Positions 44,576 through 52,295 of a stretch of 64,000 nucleotides of DNA are shown in pieces. The DNA is from Phytomonospora endophytica (GTDB taxonomy: Bacteria; Actinomycetota; Actinomycetes; Mycobacteriales; Micromonosporaceae), in contig NZ_JACHGT010000016.1 in NCBI RefSeq assembly GCF_014202425.1, positions 1 to 64,000 on the forward strand. Reading direction: 5' to 3'. The first letter of the stretch is position 1; each line of letters begins with the position of its first letter. The notes beneath the pieces were generated by a model that saw nothing but the letters and a program-made list of their open reading frames with translations, was not told where the DNA came from and searched no databases. Position numbers and translations under genes: made by a program.

Positions 44576-45031
44576 CTACCCCAGGTACTCCACCACCGCC
44601 CGCTCCGTCCGCTCGAAGATCAGCGTCGTCCGGAACCGCGCGATCTCCTTGCGCTTGGCGAGCCGGTCGACCAGAAACGCGTGCAACCGCTCCGGGTTCT
44701 CCACGGCCACGTGCAGCACGAAGTCGTCCTCGCCGCTCACCACCGACAGCGACAGCACCTCCCACCATTCCCCGACCGCCGCCTTGAACGCGTCGATCTG
44801 CGGCCGCGCCGGCAGGCGCAGCACCACCGCCACGAAGGCCTGCGTCCCACGGTTGAGCGCGGGCAGGTCGATGTCGGCGTGATAGCCCTTGATCACCCCG
44901 CGCCGGGTCAGCGAGCGCAACCGCTCCAGGCACGTCGAGGGCGAGATATCCAGGCGCCTGGCCAGCTCTCGGCTCGACAGGCGCGCATCCGTCTGAATGA
45001 GGCGGATCAGTTCGGCGTCGCGTTCGTCCAC
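44576..45031 (-). CDS. Lrp/AsnC-family transcriptional regulator
   Basis: A 151-residue feast/famine regulator. The HTH reads DARLSSRELARRLDISPSTCLERL and the C-terminal RAM domain, which binds amino acids, contains GVIKGYHADID and SGEDDFVLHVAV. GTG 45031 starts the protein at the normal VDERDAELIRL. It is divergent from an amino-acid-exporter-like gene, the classic Lrp-type regulator plus exporter pairing. Confidence 0.93.
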   Translation of the reverse strand: MDERDAELIRLIQTDARLSSRELARRLDISPSTCLERLRSLTRRGVIKGYHADIDLPALNRGTQAFVAVVLRLPARPQIDAFKAAVGEWWEVLSLSVVSGEDDFVLHVAVENPERLHAFLVDRLAKRKEIARFRTTLIFERTERAVVEYLG

Positions 45032-45053
45032 AGGCCCGATTCTGCCATCGTTT

Positions 45054-45069
45054 CCGGACGATCGTTCGG
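45054..45069. promoter_or_regulatory. Near-perfect palindrome between Lrp-type regulator and exporter
   Basis: CCGGACGATCGTTCGG pairs with itself at 14 of 16 positions and lies between the divergent starts, closer to the regulator. It is a likely Lrp-family binding site. Confidence 0.5.
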
Positions 45070-45138
45070 TTCGAGGGTACTTATTCAACGCAGATGACTA
45101 GCTTTCGCACCTCCACACCGCACATATGGAGGTTCGCG

Positions 45139-46398
45139 ATGACCACCCGACTCGGCCCCTGGCAGGGCGTCGCCGTCTACGTCGGCTCGGTGCTCGGCCC
45201 CGGTGTCCTGGTCCTCCCGCGACTGGCCGCCGACGCCGCCGGACCGGCGTCGCTGGCCGCGTGGACCCTGCTGCTGGCGTTCAGTGTCCCCGTCGCCGCG
45301 ACCTTCGCCGCACTGGGTGCGCGGTTTCCCGACGGCGGCGGCGTCTCGACCTTCGTCCGGCACGCCTTCGGCGCCCGCGCGGCCGCGTCGGTCGGCTGGT
45401 GGTTCTACCTGGCGATACCACCGGGTGTCGTGGCCGGCGCCCTGATCGGCGCCGGGTACGTCGCCGGCGCCGCCGGACTCGGCGAGCGCGGGACGATGGT
45501 CGTCGCCCTGGGTCTGCTCGCGGTCGCGTTCGCGGTCAACCATCGTGGGCTGCGCCTGTCGGGCCGGGCTCAGCTGGCGCTCACCGCCTTGCTGGTCGTC
45601 CTGCTCGCGACGGCGTCGGTCGCGGCCGCCGGGCACTTCGACGCGGGAAACTTCCGGCCTTTCGCCCCGCACGGCGCGGCCGGGGTCCTCGACGCCGTCG
45701 GGGTGCTGTTCTTCGCCTTCGTCGGCTGGGAGGCGGCCAGTCACCTCTCGGCGGAGTTCGCCGACCCGGCCCGCGACCTGCGCCGGGTCACCGCGGGCGC
45801 GCTGGCGACCGTCGCCGTCCTCTACCTCGGACTGTCCACGGTGTCCATCGGGGTGCTCGGCGGCGCCGCCGCGACGGAGGAGACCCCGCTCGCCGCGCTC
45901 CTCGCCGTCGGACTCGGGCCGCGCACCGGCTGGGTCACGGCGGTCGTCGCGCTCGCCTTGAGCTTCGGCGCGGTCAACGCCTACATCGCCGGTGCCGGCA
46001 GGCTCGGCGCCGCCCTCGGCCGTGACGGCGTGTTCCCCGCCGCGCTCGCGCGCGGGTCGCGGCCGGGCCAGGTGCCGCATCGCAGCCTCGCCGTCCTGGG
46101 CGGACTGACCGCGGTCACGCTGCTGGGCCAGTCGCTGCTGGGCGTCGGCATCGAGGAGCTCATGCGCGTCACGGTGGGTTTCCTGGCGGCGGTCACCACT
46201 CTGGGCTGCGCCGCCGCGATCCGGCTGCTGCCCAGGGGAAGGGGACGGCGGATCGCGATCACCGCGACGGTCTCGTCGATCATCCCGCTGGCCTCGGTCG
46301 GCTGGTTCCTGGTGTTTCCCGTGGCGCTGGCGGCCGTGGCGTGGTGGCGGTCAGGCGAAGGCGACCTCGCCGTCGCCGATGCCCGCGAAGTCCAGTAG
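45139..46398 (+). CDS. APC-superfamily amino acid exporter, YjeH-like
   Basis: A 419-residue transporter with about 12 transmembrane helices. The start LGPWQGVAVYVGSVLGPGVLVLP matches the first helix of the YjeH-type branch of the APC superfamily, which exports methionine and branched-chain amino acids. The unwound helix-1 Gly motif is present. A GGAGG site lies six bases before ATG 45139. The neighbouring Lrp-type regulator supports an amino acid role. Its 3' end overlaps the convergent gene by 48 bases. Confidence 0.87.
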   Translation: MTTRLGPWQGVAVYVGSVLGPGVLVLPRLAADAAGPASLAAWTLLLAFSVPVAATFAALGARFPDGGGVSTFVRHAFGARAAASVGWWFYLAIPPGVVAGALIGAGYVAGAAGLGERGTMVVALGLLAVAFAVNHRGLRLSGRAQLALTALLVVLLATASVAAAGHFDAGNFRPFAPHGAAGVLDAVGVLFFAFVGWEAASHLSAEFADPARDLRRVTAGALATVAVLYLGLSTVSIGVLGGAAATEETPLAALLAVGLGPRTGWVTAVVALALSFGAVNAYIAGAGRLGAALGRDGVFPAALARGSRPGQVPHRSLAVLGGLTAVTLLGQSLLGVGIEELMRVTVGFLAAVTTLGCAAAIRLLPRGRGRRIAITATVSSIIPLASVGWFLVFPVALAAVAWWRSGEGDLAVADAREVQ

Positions 46399-47415
46399 CG
46401 CCTCGGCCTCGGCGGTCACGGCGGCGCGCTCGGCTGTCGACAACCCGCCGAAGGTCTCGACGCGCAGGACGCGTTTCCCGACGAGGTCCCACATCGCGCG
46501 GACCCGCCCGCCGACCAGGACGGTCGGGTAGATGACCGCACCGACGCAGACCCGCTTGCGGACCTCGGCGGTCATCATGCGCGAACGGTCGTCGTAGGCG
46601 ACGATCAGGTTGTCGAAGTAGGGCAGCAGCCGGACCGGTGCCTCGTCCACTTCGGACAGCTCACCGTCGGGCACGTCGTACAGCTCACGGCCCGACTCGT
46701 CGCGGTAGGCCCGCAGGTCCATCCCCGCGACGACCTCCTTGAGCCGCGTCAGGCCCGACCACATCTGCACGTCCTTCACGCTCGCGGGCCCGAAGGCCCG
46801 AAGGTAGCGCTCCACCAGGAGTTCCCTGCTCGGCTCGGCCTCCAGCGGACGGCCGAGCCACTCCTCGGCGAGCGTGAAAGGCGTCGCCCCGCCCTTGTTC
46901 CAGGTCCCGTTGGGCGGCGGGTGCACGACCGGCACGAGCATCTGCGCCGACCAGGCCAGCGACAGCGGCGGCACCCCGGGCCAGCGCTCGGCGAGCACGT
47001 CGCGCAGCTGCGGGCGGGTGAGGGTGCGGCCGGCGAGGGTTTCCCGCGCGGCCTTCGCCAGTTCGTCGAGGTCCACGCCGACGGTGTCGCGTCCGAAGGC
47101 CGACTGCCGGATGCGCGCGAGGAGGGGCTGCATCAGGGCGCGCATCCAGCCGAAGTCCTCACCGGTGACCAGGTGCTGGGTGCCGCGCAGGACGGAGGAG
47201 CGGACGACCGTGCGGTCTTCGAGTGCGCGGGTCAGTTCGTCGTGGCGGAAGTCGCGCAGGCGGGCCCACAGGCTCAGGTAGGGGGTGTTGGCCTCCTGGC
47301 CCTGTAGCCCGGCGAGCCGTTCGACGGCCGTGGCGGCGGGGAGGTCGACGCGGTCGAGGAGCAGCTGCCGGGCGAGGGCGGTGCGGTTCAGGACGTGGCC
47401 GGTGAGGACGTTCAT
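46351..47415 (-). CDS. HTH_42 winged-helix protein, AlkZ/AlkX-related
   Basis: A 354-residue protein of the winged-helix DNA-binding family formerly called DUF1006. This family includes the DNA glycosylases AlkZ and AlkX (YcaQ), which unhook interstrand crosslinks with a Q-x-Q or Q-x-D pair. Here a Gln-Gly-Gln occurs at residues 38-40 (AGLQGQEANTPY), which fits the catalytic position. Most members in actinobacteria are of unknown function, so activity is only suggested. ATG 47415 follows no strong ribosome binding site. Confidence 0.8.
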   Translation of the reverse strand: MNVLTGHVLNRTALARQLLLDRVDLPAATAVERLAGLQGQEANTPYLSLWARLRDFRHDELTRALEDRTVVRSSVLRGTQHLVTGEDFGWMRALMQPLLARIRQSAFGRDTVGVDLDELAKAARETLAGRTLTRPQLRDVLAERWPGVPPLSLAWSAQMLVPVVHPPPNGTWNKGGATPFTLAEEWLGRPLEAEPSRELLVERYLRAFGPASVKDVQMWSGLTRLKEVVAGMDLRAYRDESGRELYDVPDGELSEVDEAPVRLLPYFDNLIVAYDDRSRMMTAEVRKRVCVGAVIYPTVLVGGRVRAMWDLVGKRVLRVETFGGLSTAERAAVTAEAEALLDFAGIGDGEVAFA

Positions 47416-47425
47416 GAGGACGAGG

Positions 47426-48277
47426 TTAAGAGCCCTTGCGGACGGATACGGTCCGCAACAGTTCGGCGGTGTAGTCGGCGAGTCTGGCGGCGTCGCCGGG
47501 GTCGAGGGTCTTGAGCGACGGGTCGACGGGTTTCCCCCGGTCGTCGGCGGTGAGGGGGGTCGCCGGGGGGCGGTCGATCCAGTCGTGGATGGGCGCGACG
47601 GACTTCGCGATGGGTTTGGCGAAGACGCGCAGGCCGTACATGACGGTCTTGAGGACCGGGTTGAGGAAGGACGTGTCGCCGCTGCGGGTGAAGCCCGGGT
47701 GGTACATGACGAACGGGACCCGGGTTTCCTCACGCGCGAAGGCGACGCCGAGGAGGTCGGTGCAGCGGCCGCCGTGGAGCTGCGCGGCGACCATGCCGTA
47801 CTGGCGGGTGAGCTGCATGTCGTCCCAGGAAACGGCTCCGGCGGTCGCACCGACGCCGGCGACGCTGACGATCACCGGCCGGGGCGCCGCCGCCAGCGCC
47901 GGGAGCAGGGCGTGGGAGAGGAGGTGACGGCTGAGGTAGTAGGTCGCGAAGACCGATTCGAGGCCGTCGACGGTTTCCCTGCGGTACTTGGCGACACGGT
48001 TGGCGAAGAGCGCGAGGGCGTCGACGGCCGGGAAACGCCCGGTGATCTCGGCGGCGACGCGGCGGTTCTCGGCGATGCTCGACAGGTCGGCGCGCAGGTA
48101 GGTCAGGCGCGACGTGCCGGCCTCCCGGGTCAGTGCCGCGCCTTTGGCGGCGTTGCTGCCGATGGCGACGACGGTGTCGCCGCGCGCGAGCCGCCCCAGG
48201 GCGAGGGCGCGGCCCATGCCGTCGGTGCCGCCGCTGATCACGATGGTGCGGGTGCCGGTCTGCGTATCGTCGGTCAT
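47426..48277 (-). CDS. SDR-family oxidoreductase
   Basis: A 283-residue short-chain dehydrogenase-like protein. The cofactor motif is ISGGTDGMGRALA and the family position of the catalytic Tyr appears as LTRQYGMVAAQL, without a clear Lys four residues on; the typical Tyr-x3-Lys is therefore degenerate. It belongs to the retinol-dehydrogenase-like group. It is divergent from an HxlR regulator 47 bases away, which very probably controls it. Confidence 0.82.
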   Translation of the reverse strand: MTDDTQTGTRTIVISGGTDGMGRALALGRLARGDTVVAIGSNAAKGAALTREAGTSRLTYLRADLSSIAENRRVAAEITGRFPAVDALALFANRVAKYRRETVDGLESVFATYYLSRHLLSHALLPALAAAPRPVIVSVAGVGATAGAVSWDDMQLTRQYGMVAAQLHGGRCTDLLGVAFAREETRVPFVMYHPGFTRSGDTSFLNPVLKTVMYGLRVFAKPIAKSVAPIHDWIDRPPATPLTADDRGKPVDPSLKTLDPGDAARLADYTAELLRTVSVRKGS

Positions 48278-48324
48278 GGGGCGATCGTGAGGGCGCCGCC
48301 GAGGGCGCGCAAGGAGGCAGTTTC

Positions 48325-48702
48325 ATGTCGGGTACGCACAGCGATGTTCCCTCCGTGGTCACGGCGCCACTGCCGGATCCGGTGCCGCGAAACGAGTACG
48401 AGGCGTGCCCGGTGACGGCGGCCGTGCGGCGGGTCGGGGACAGGTGGACGCTGCTGGTGCTGTCGGTGCTGAAAGGCGGGCCGCGGCGGTTCAACGTGCT
48501 GGAGCGGTCGATCGAGGGGATCAGCCAGCGGATGCTGACGCGGACGCTGCGATCGCTGGAGTCCGACGGACTGGTCGACCGGACGGTGTTCGCGACGAAC
48601 CCGCCGAGCGTGGAGTACGCGCTGACGGCGAAGGGGCGAGGGCTGCTGGGGGCGCTGGCGGGGCTGGCGGCTTGGGCGATGGAGCACGCGGAGGGCGAGT
48701 GA
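48325..48702 (+). CDS. HxlR-family transcriptional regulator
   Basis: A 125-residue winged-helix regulator of the HxlR type. The family hallmarks are all present: the N-terminal Cys in YEACPVTAAVRRVGDRWTLL, the segment PRRFNVLERSIEGISQRMLTRTL, and the wing VEYALTAKGRGLL. The Cys can serve as an aldehyde or oxidant sensor. The 3' side is followed by about 190 bases of host sequence and then the prophage boundary. Confidence 0.92.
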   Translation: MSGTHSDVPSVVTAPLPDPVPRNEYEACPVTAAVRRVGDRWTLLVLSVLKGGPRRFNVLERSIEGISQRMLTRTLRSLESDGLVDRTVFATNPPSVEYALTAKGRGLLGALAGLAAWAMEHAEGE

Positions 48703-48888
48703 GGGAGAGATGAGGGTCACGTGGCGGGAATCGCGGGCGGGCCGCGAGCCGCGCCACGCCCGAACCGCGAAACGAGATATGCCCCTTCCCCGCGGACCGT
48801 CCGAAGTCGCCGGTGTTCGCGAAAGGGCCGGATTCGCTGCACGGACGGGCCGGTTCGCGGTGGCCGCCGCGGCCTTGCCAGGCGCGAC

Positions 48889-48915
48889 AAAAAACCCCGG
48901 CCGAAGCCGGGGTTT
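48889..48915 (-). terminator. Intrinsic terminator of the tRNA-like gene
   Basis: A perfect 10-bp stem (AAACCCCGGC with GCCGGGGTTT) and CGAA loop is followed on the reverse strand by six T. It lies immediately after the CCA end of the tRNA fragment and belongs to the original host RNA gene. Confidence 0.85.
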
Positions 48916-48918
48916 CCC

Positions 48919-48955
48919 TGGTGGGGAAGGGGGGAGTTGAACCCCTCTTCTAGAC
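48919..48955 (-). other. tRNA 3'-end fragment; prophage attachment site
   Basis: On the reverse strand the sequence shows a T-arm (GGGG, loop TTCAACT, CCCC), an acceptor strand CTTCCCC, discriminator A and encoded CCA, then a terminator. No matching 5' half (which would start GGGGAAG) is found next to it, so this is only the 3' part. That is the usual state of the distal attachment site after an integrase has used a tRNA gene; the reconstituted tRNA should lie past position 64,000. The tRNA identity cannot be told because the anticodon is absent. The absence of a G-U pair at the third acceptor position argues against tmRNA. Confidence 0.65.
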
Positions 48956-49521
48956 CCATTCTGACCAGGGACGTCCCGATTTGCACTGACGTCTTTGGGG
49001 GTATTTGAGAAACCCACCATAGCCGAGAACGGCCCAGTTGCCCCCCAGGGGGCACCCGGGGGGCAAGCGAGGGCGTGCGCTAACTCGTCGCCGCCCGGGG
49101 GTCCTTCGTCGCCGTACGGCAGCAGTAGGCCGGTGTCGTCCACGGGGGCGCCGTCCTCGGGCACGGCGATCGCCATGGCGATCCAATGGGCGCTGTAGGG
49201 CTGGTCGTTGACTCGGTAGCCGACGACGCTCATGCCGGTGCGGCTGAGGTTGGCCGTAGCGCACTGGACATTCTGCGGGGCAGTCGTGAACGGGTTCGAA
49301 AACGCGATGATTCGGTTACCGCCTTTGAGGTCGAATCTGACCCCAAGTGTCTGGGGAACGTTGGGCTTGGGTGCGGCGAACCTTACGACCCCGGAAGCGA
49401 CATCACAGACGTTGCCGAAAGCGGCCTCAACCGCTTCGGCGAGTGCGCGCAGTTGCACCGGCCCGTTGGGCGGGTCGCTGCTCTCGGGGTAGGGCAGTTG
49501 CATGTTCGGCGTGGTCCCCAT
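48922..49521 (-). CDS. Phage minor tail protein, frame open across the attachment junction
   Basis: A phage protein beginning MGTTPNMQLPYPESSDPPN, the style of short tail-tip or receptor-binding proteins in actinophages, with a beta-rich central part (VRFDLKGGNRIIAFSNPF). About 200 codons lie in phage DNA. No stop occurs before the tRNA fragment, and the frame stays open into host DNA to 48,274, where it would run antisense through the HxlR gene. The natural stop is probably on the other side of attP. I therefore end the feature at the junction. It is the last gene of the late operon. Confidence 0.62.
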
Positions 49522-49532
49522 GAGTCGGTCTC

Positions 49533-50270
49533 CTATTCGGTCCAGTCGATTTCGAGCGCGCCGGATTGCGGGTCGCCGGACAGGCCGACGGCGGTCAGCG
49601 CCGGTCCGGCCGTTGAGAGCGCGACTCCGCGCGCGGTGCCGTCGGCGAGCAGGGGCGGCCATGCGGCGGGGAGTTCGAGCCATGCGCCTTGTCCGTGGTC
49701 GAGGGCGCCGATGGTGTGGAGCGCGGCGGCTTCTGTCGGGGGTCCGGGGGTGGGTTCGGGGTCGGCGTGGAGGTAGGCGACGACGTCGGCCGGTCCGGCC
49801 GGGCCGGACGGCGCCCGGTCGATCCAGACCCGTCCGCCGGTGGCGGTGAGTCCGGCGAGGGTCGCGCCGGGGGTGGTGGCGTACCACCAGGCTCCTGTGT
49901 AGACGGCGCCGGTCGCGTCGCCGCCCTGGCGCACGTCGTCGGTGGTGGGTTGGCGCACGCCGTCGCGGTAGGTGCCGGACTCCACCGGCACGAACACGTC
50001 TGTTCCGGCGGTCGGCGCCGACGGCGGCGCGGGCGGTAGGGGCTCGTCGTTGGTGCCGAGCTTGCCGAGGACGTACCAGGTTCCGCCCGGGGTGCCGAGG
50101 ATGAGCACGACGTCTTGCGCGGCGGGTGTGTAGGCGGCCAGGTGGGTTGCCTCCACTTCCCCGCCGTCGAGGTTCACGGTCACGTCGTCACCGTCCACGC
50201 CCGTCACGACGCCGGTTCGGGTGATCGTGGCCGGGGCGGCGCGCAGCACGTCGGCGAGGTCAAGCGGCAC
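49533..50270 (-). CDS. Phage tail protein with OB-fold-like N-terminus
   Basis: A 245-residue protein. Residues about 12-65 (TGVVTGVDGDDVTVNLDGG to GTWYVLGKLG) look like the small OB-fold seen in tail-tip and baseplate proteins. The rest is Pro/Gly-rich and beta-rich and may bind carbohydrate. GTG 50270 has a GAGGAGA site at correct distance and overlaps the upstream gene by 11 bases. Position between the tail hub and the last tail gene supports a tail-tip role. Confidence 0.72.
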   Translation of the reverse strand: MPLDLADVLRAAPATITRTGVVTGVDGDDVTVNLDGGEVEATHLAAYTPAAQDVVLILGTPGGTWYVLGKLGTNDEPLPPAPPSAPTAGTDVFVPVESGTYRDGVRQPTTDDVRQGGDATGAVYTGAWWYATTPGATLAGLTATGGRVWIDRAPSGPAGPADVVAYLHADPEPTPGPPTEAAALHTIGALDHGQGAWLELPAAWPPLLADGTARGVALSTAGPALTAVGLSGDPQSGALEIDWTE

Positions 50271-51432
50271 GGTAGGTCTCCTCGATCGGTTCGGACGGGT
50301 CAAGGGTCGTGATCCCGGATTCCAGGGCGCGGACGGTGTAGGTCGCCGCGCCCCCGGCGGCCGACAGCGGCATGTCGACGGTGAGCAGGCGGCCGGAGAA
50401 CTCCAGGCGCGGCGTGCGGACGGTCACGACGTCGCCGGGCTCCAGCCACGGGACCGGGACGGCGGTGATCGCGATCTCGCGGTCTCGGCCCCTGATGAGC
50501 GAGTCCATACGGGACCGGGCGGTCTTCTCGGCTTGCGCTTTGGTCTTGATGACCTTGGAGACGTAGAACGTCGGGACGCGCCCGAACGGGCCATCCCATC
50601 GGGTCGGCGCGCCGGGGGTGACGTCGTAGGCGGTCGCCTGCCGGGGCGCTTTCTTGTCGGACGCCTCGCCGCGCGCCACCACGGCGTTGTAAACGCCGTC
50701 GCGGCTCGTCACGAAGGCGCACCCGAGGAGCCCGCCGGAGGCCGACCCGGTGAAGGTGTGGACGCTGCTCTTTCCGGCGGCGAGTTCGCGCACGATCATT
50801 GTTCCGTCGGGCCCGGCGTAGGCGGCGGCGTCAAGGGCACTGGCGAGGGTCTGCACGGCCTCCAACCGGGACTCCTCGTACACGAGGGACTTGGGCACGG
50901 GCTCGTCGTCCACAGCCCATGTGGACAGAGGGATCAGGCCCCGGCACAACCGACGGAGTTCGCCGACGCAGGTGGCGCCGCGCTTGGGTTTCCCGGGTGC
51001 GAGAAACCGGGAATCCTGTACGGCCGACATCCGGTCGAGTCCCTCTACCTCGATACGGGCGCCGCCCGACACCCACACACCGGCGCGGTTCTGCCGGTAG
51101 GACTCGATCACCTTCGTCTCTTGTATCCGGTACCAGCCGAGCGACACGAGTTCGGAGCGGGCGCCGGGGATGCGGGCGCCGCGCCAGACGTGGAGCTGTG
51201 AACCGTAGGGGGACAGGCCACCGGCGCCGATGGGCACGAGGTCGCCAGTCGGGTCCACAATGGTCGCCGTGAGCCGGCCTCGAATGTCCTCGGTGGACGA
51301 CAGCGTTACTTTTCCTTCCACGAGCGGGATCCGGGCGCGGACGAGCCGCCCGCCGTGCCAGAGGTCGGCGCGTGTGATGACCTCGTGACTCGACCGGATG
51401 ACGGCGGCCAGGGCCTCGCTGTGGCGGATCAC
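50260..51432 (-). CDS. Phage tail-hub-like minor tail protein
   Basis: A 390-residue protein matching the general plan of tail-hub/Gp27-like proteins: an N-terminal beta domain (RARIPLVEGKVTLSSTEDI), central blocks with long loops, and a C-terminal segment PWLEPGDVVTVRTPRLEFSG typical of this class. It starts at GTG 51432, overlapping the previous stop by four bases. It should sit below the distal tail protein at the tip of the tail. Confidence 0.75.
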   Translation of the reverse strand: MIRHSEALAAVIRSSHEVITRADLWHGGRLVRARIPLVEGKVTLSSTEDIRGRLTATIVDPTGDLVPIGAGGLSPYGSQLHVWRGARIPGARSELVSLGWYRIQETKVIESYRQNRAGVWVSGGARIEVEGLDRMSAVQDSRFLAPGKPKRGATCVGELRRLCRGLIPLSTWAVDDEPVPKSLVYEESRLEAVQTLASALDAAAYAGPDGTMIVRELAAGKSSVHTFTGSASGGLLGCAFVTSRDGVYNAVVARGEASDKKAPRQATAYDVTPGAPTRWDGPFGRVPTFYVSKVIKTKAQAEKTARSRMDSLIRGRDREIAITAVPVPWLEPGDVVTVRTPRLEFSGRLLTVDMPLSAAGGAATYTVRALESGITTLDPSEPIEETYRAA

Positions 51433-52295
51433 GGCGTGTCCAGCAGGCGTGCGGCGGCGTGCGGCTCGTCGAGTTCCTCGCCGGGGTCGTTGCTGGTCGT
51501 GGGCGGGACGTGGCGCAGCAACTCCAGCCACGACGGTTTCTCGGCGATCACGTCGGCCCACGTGTCGTAGGCGTCGACGACCGTTGCCCACGTGTACAGG
51601 TAGGACGTGATCGTGGTGCCGGGTGCGGCCACCGCCGTCAACGCGAACTCGAACAGCCGCGCGGGGGCGTCGCCGCGCTTGGGTGAGCGGCGCCGCTCGG
51701 AGACCTCGCCCAGTAGCCAGTACCGCGAGGGCCAGCCCCACGACGCGGGCGGTCTGATAAGGACGGTCGGGGAGCGCGTCAGCTCGCGCATCGCGGCGGC
51801 CTCGTCGTCGGTCTTGGTGAGCACGACCATGGTCGACTCGGGTTCTTGGCGGGTGCCGATGAGCCCGACGGCCAGGGCGGAGAGCATCGGCCGCAGCACT
51901 TCGGCGGCGCGCCCGTAGGTGAGTTCTTCCCAGTCGGCGACGCGCCACCGCATCGCGGTGGACACGTCGGTGGGGTCGTGGACGACGGGGCATCCGGTGA
52001 TGTCCATGGTGATCGGCGCCGACGGTGGCGAGGACGGCGAGGCGGTGCCGATGGTGTCGTAGCCGACGGCGGTATAGGTGGCCGTCTCTCCGAAAGGGAC
52101 CTCGAAGTCGAGGAACACGGCCGGACCGGACACCAGCGCGCGGACGGCGCCGCGCACGGTGTGCAGGCCCGTGGCGTCGGTCCGGTACAGAGTGATGGTC
52201 TGATTGTCGGCGCCCGGGGTGACGATCACCTCCACATAGGGCGCGATGCCCTCATAGACGGGGGTGACGGTCGGCGCGGCCGGTGGCGTGGTCAT
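51429..52295 (-). CDS. Phage distal-tail-like minor tail protein
   Basis: A 288-residue protein whose gene directly follows the tape measure gene, as expected for a distal tail protein. It combines a fibronectin-like N-terminal beta region (residues about 8-95) with a C-terminal half containing RPPASWGWPSRYWLLGEVSE and TITSYLYTWATV. Overlaps of four bases on both sides couple it to its neighbours. Confidence 0.72.
   Translation of the reverse strand: MTTPPAAPTVTPVYEGIAPYVEVIVTPGADNQTITLYRTDATGLHTVRGAVRALVSGPAVFLDFEVPFGETATYTAVGYDTIGTASPSSPPSAPITMDITGCPVVHDPTDVSTAMRWRVADWEELTYGRAAEVLRPMLSALAVGLIGTRQEPESTMVVLTKTDDEAAAMRELTRSPTVLIRPPASWGWPSRYWLLGEVSERRRSPKRGDAPARLFEFALTAVAAPGTTITSYLYTWATVVDAYDTWADVIAEKPSWLELLRHVPPTTSNDPGEELDEPHAAARLLDTP

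Noticed and set aside
48919-48960. Fragment considered as the 3' end of tmRNA (ssrA) because of the TTCAACT loop
   Set aside because: The acceptor strand CTTCCCC lacks the G-U pair needed at the third position for alanine charging, so a tRNA is more likely.
50260-51993. Extended frame upstream of the tail-hub gene
   Set aside because: The part before GTG 51432 is Arg/Pro-rich and lies antisense-like within the phase of the distal tail gene; the coupled GTG gives the correct start.
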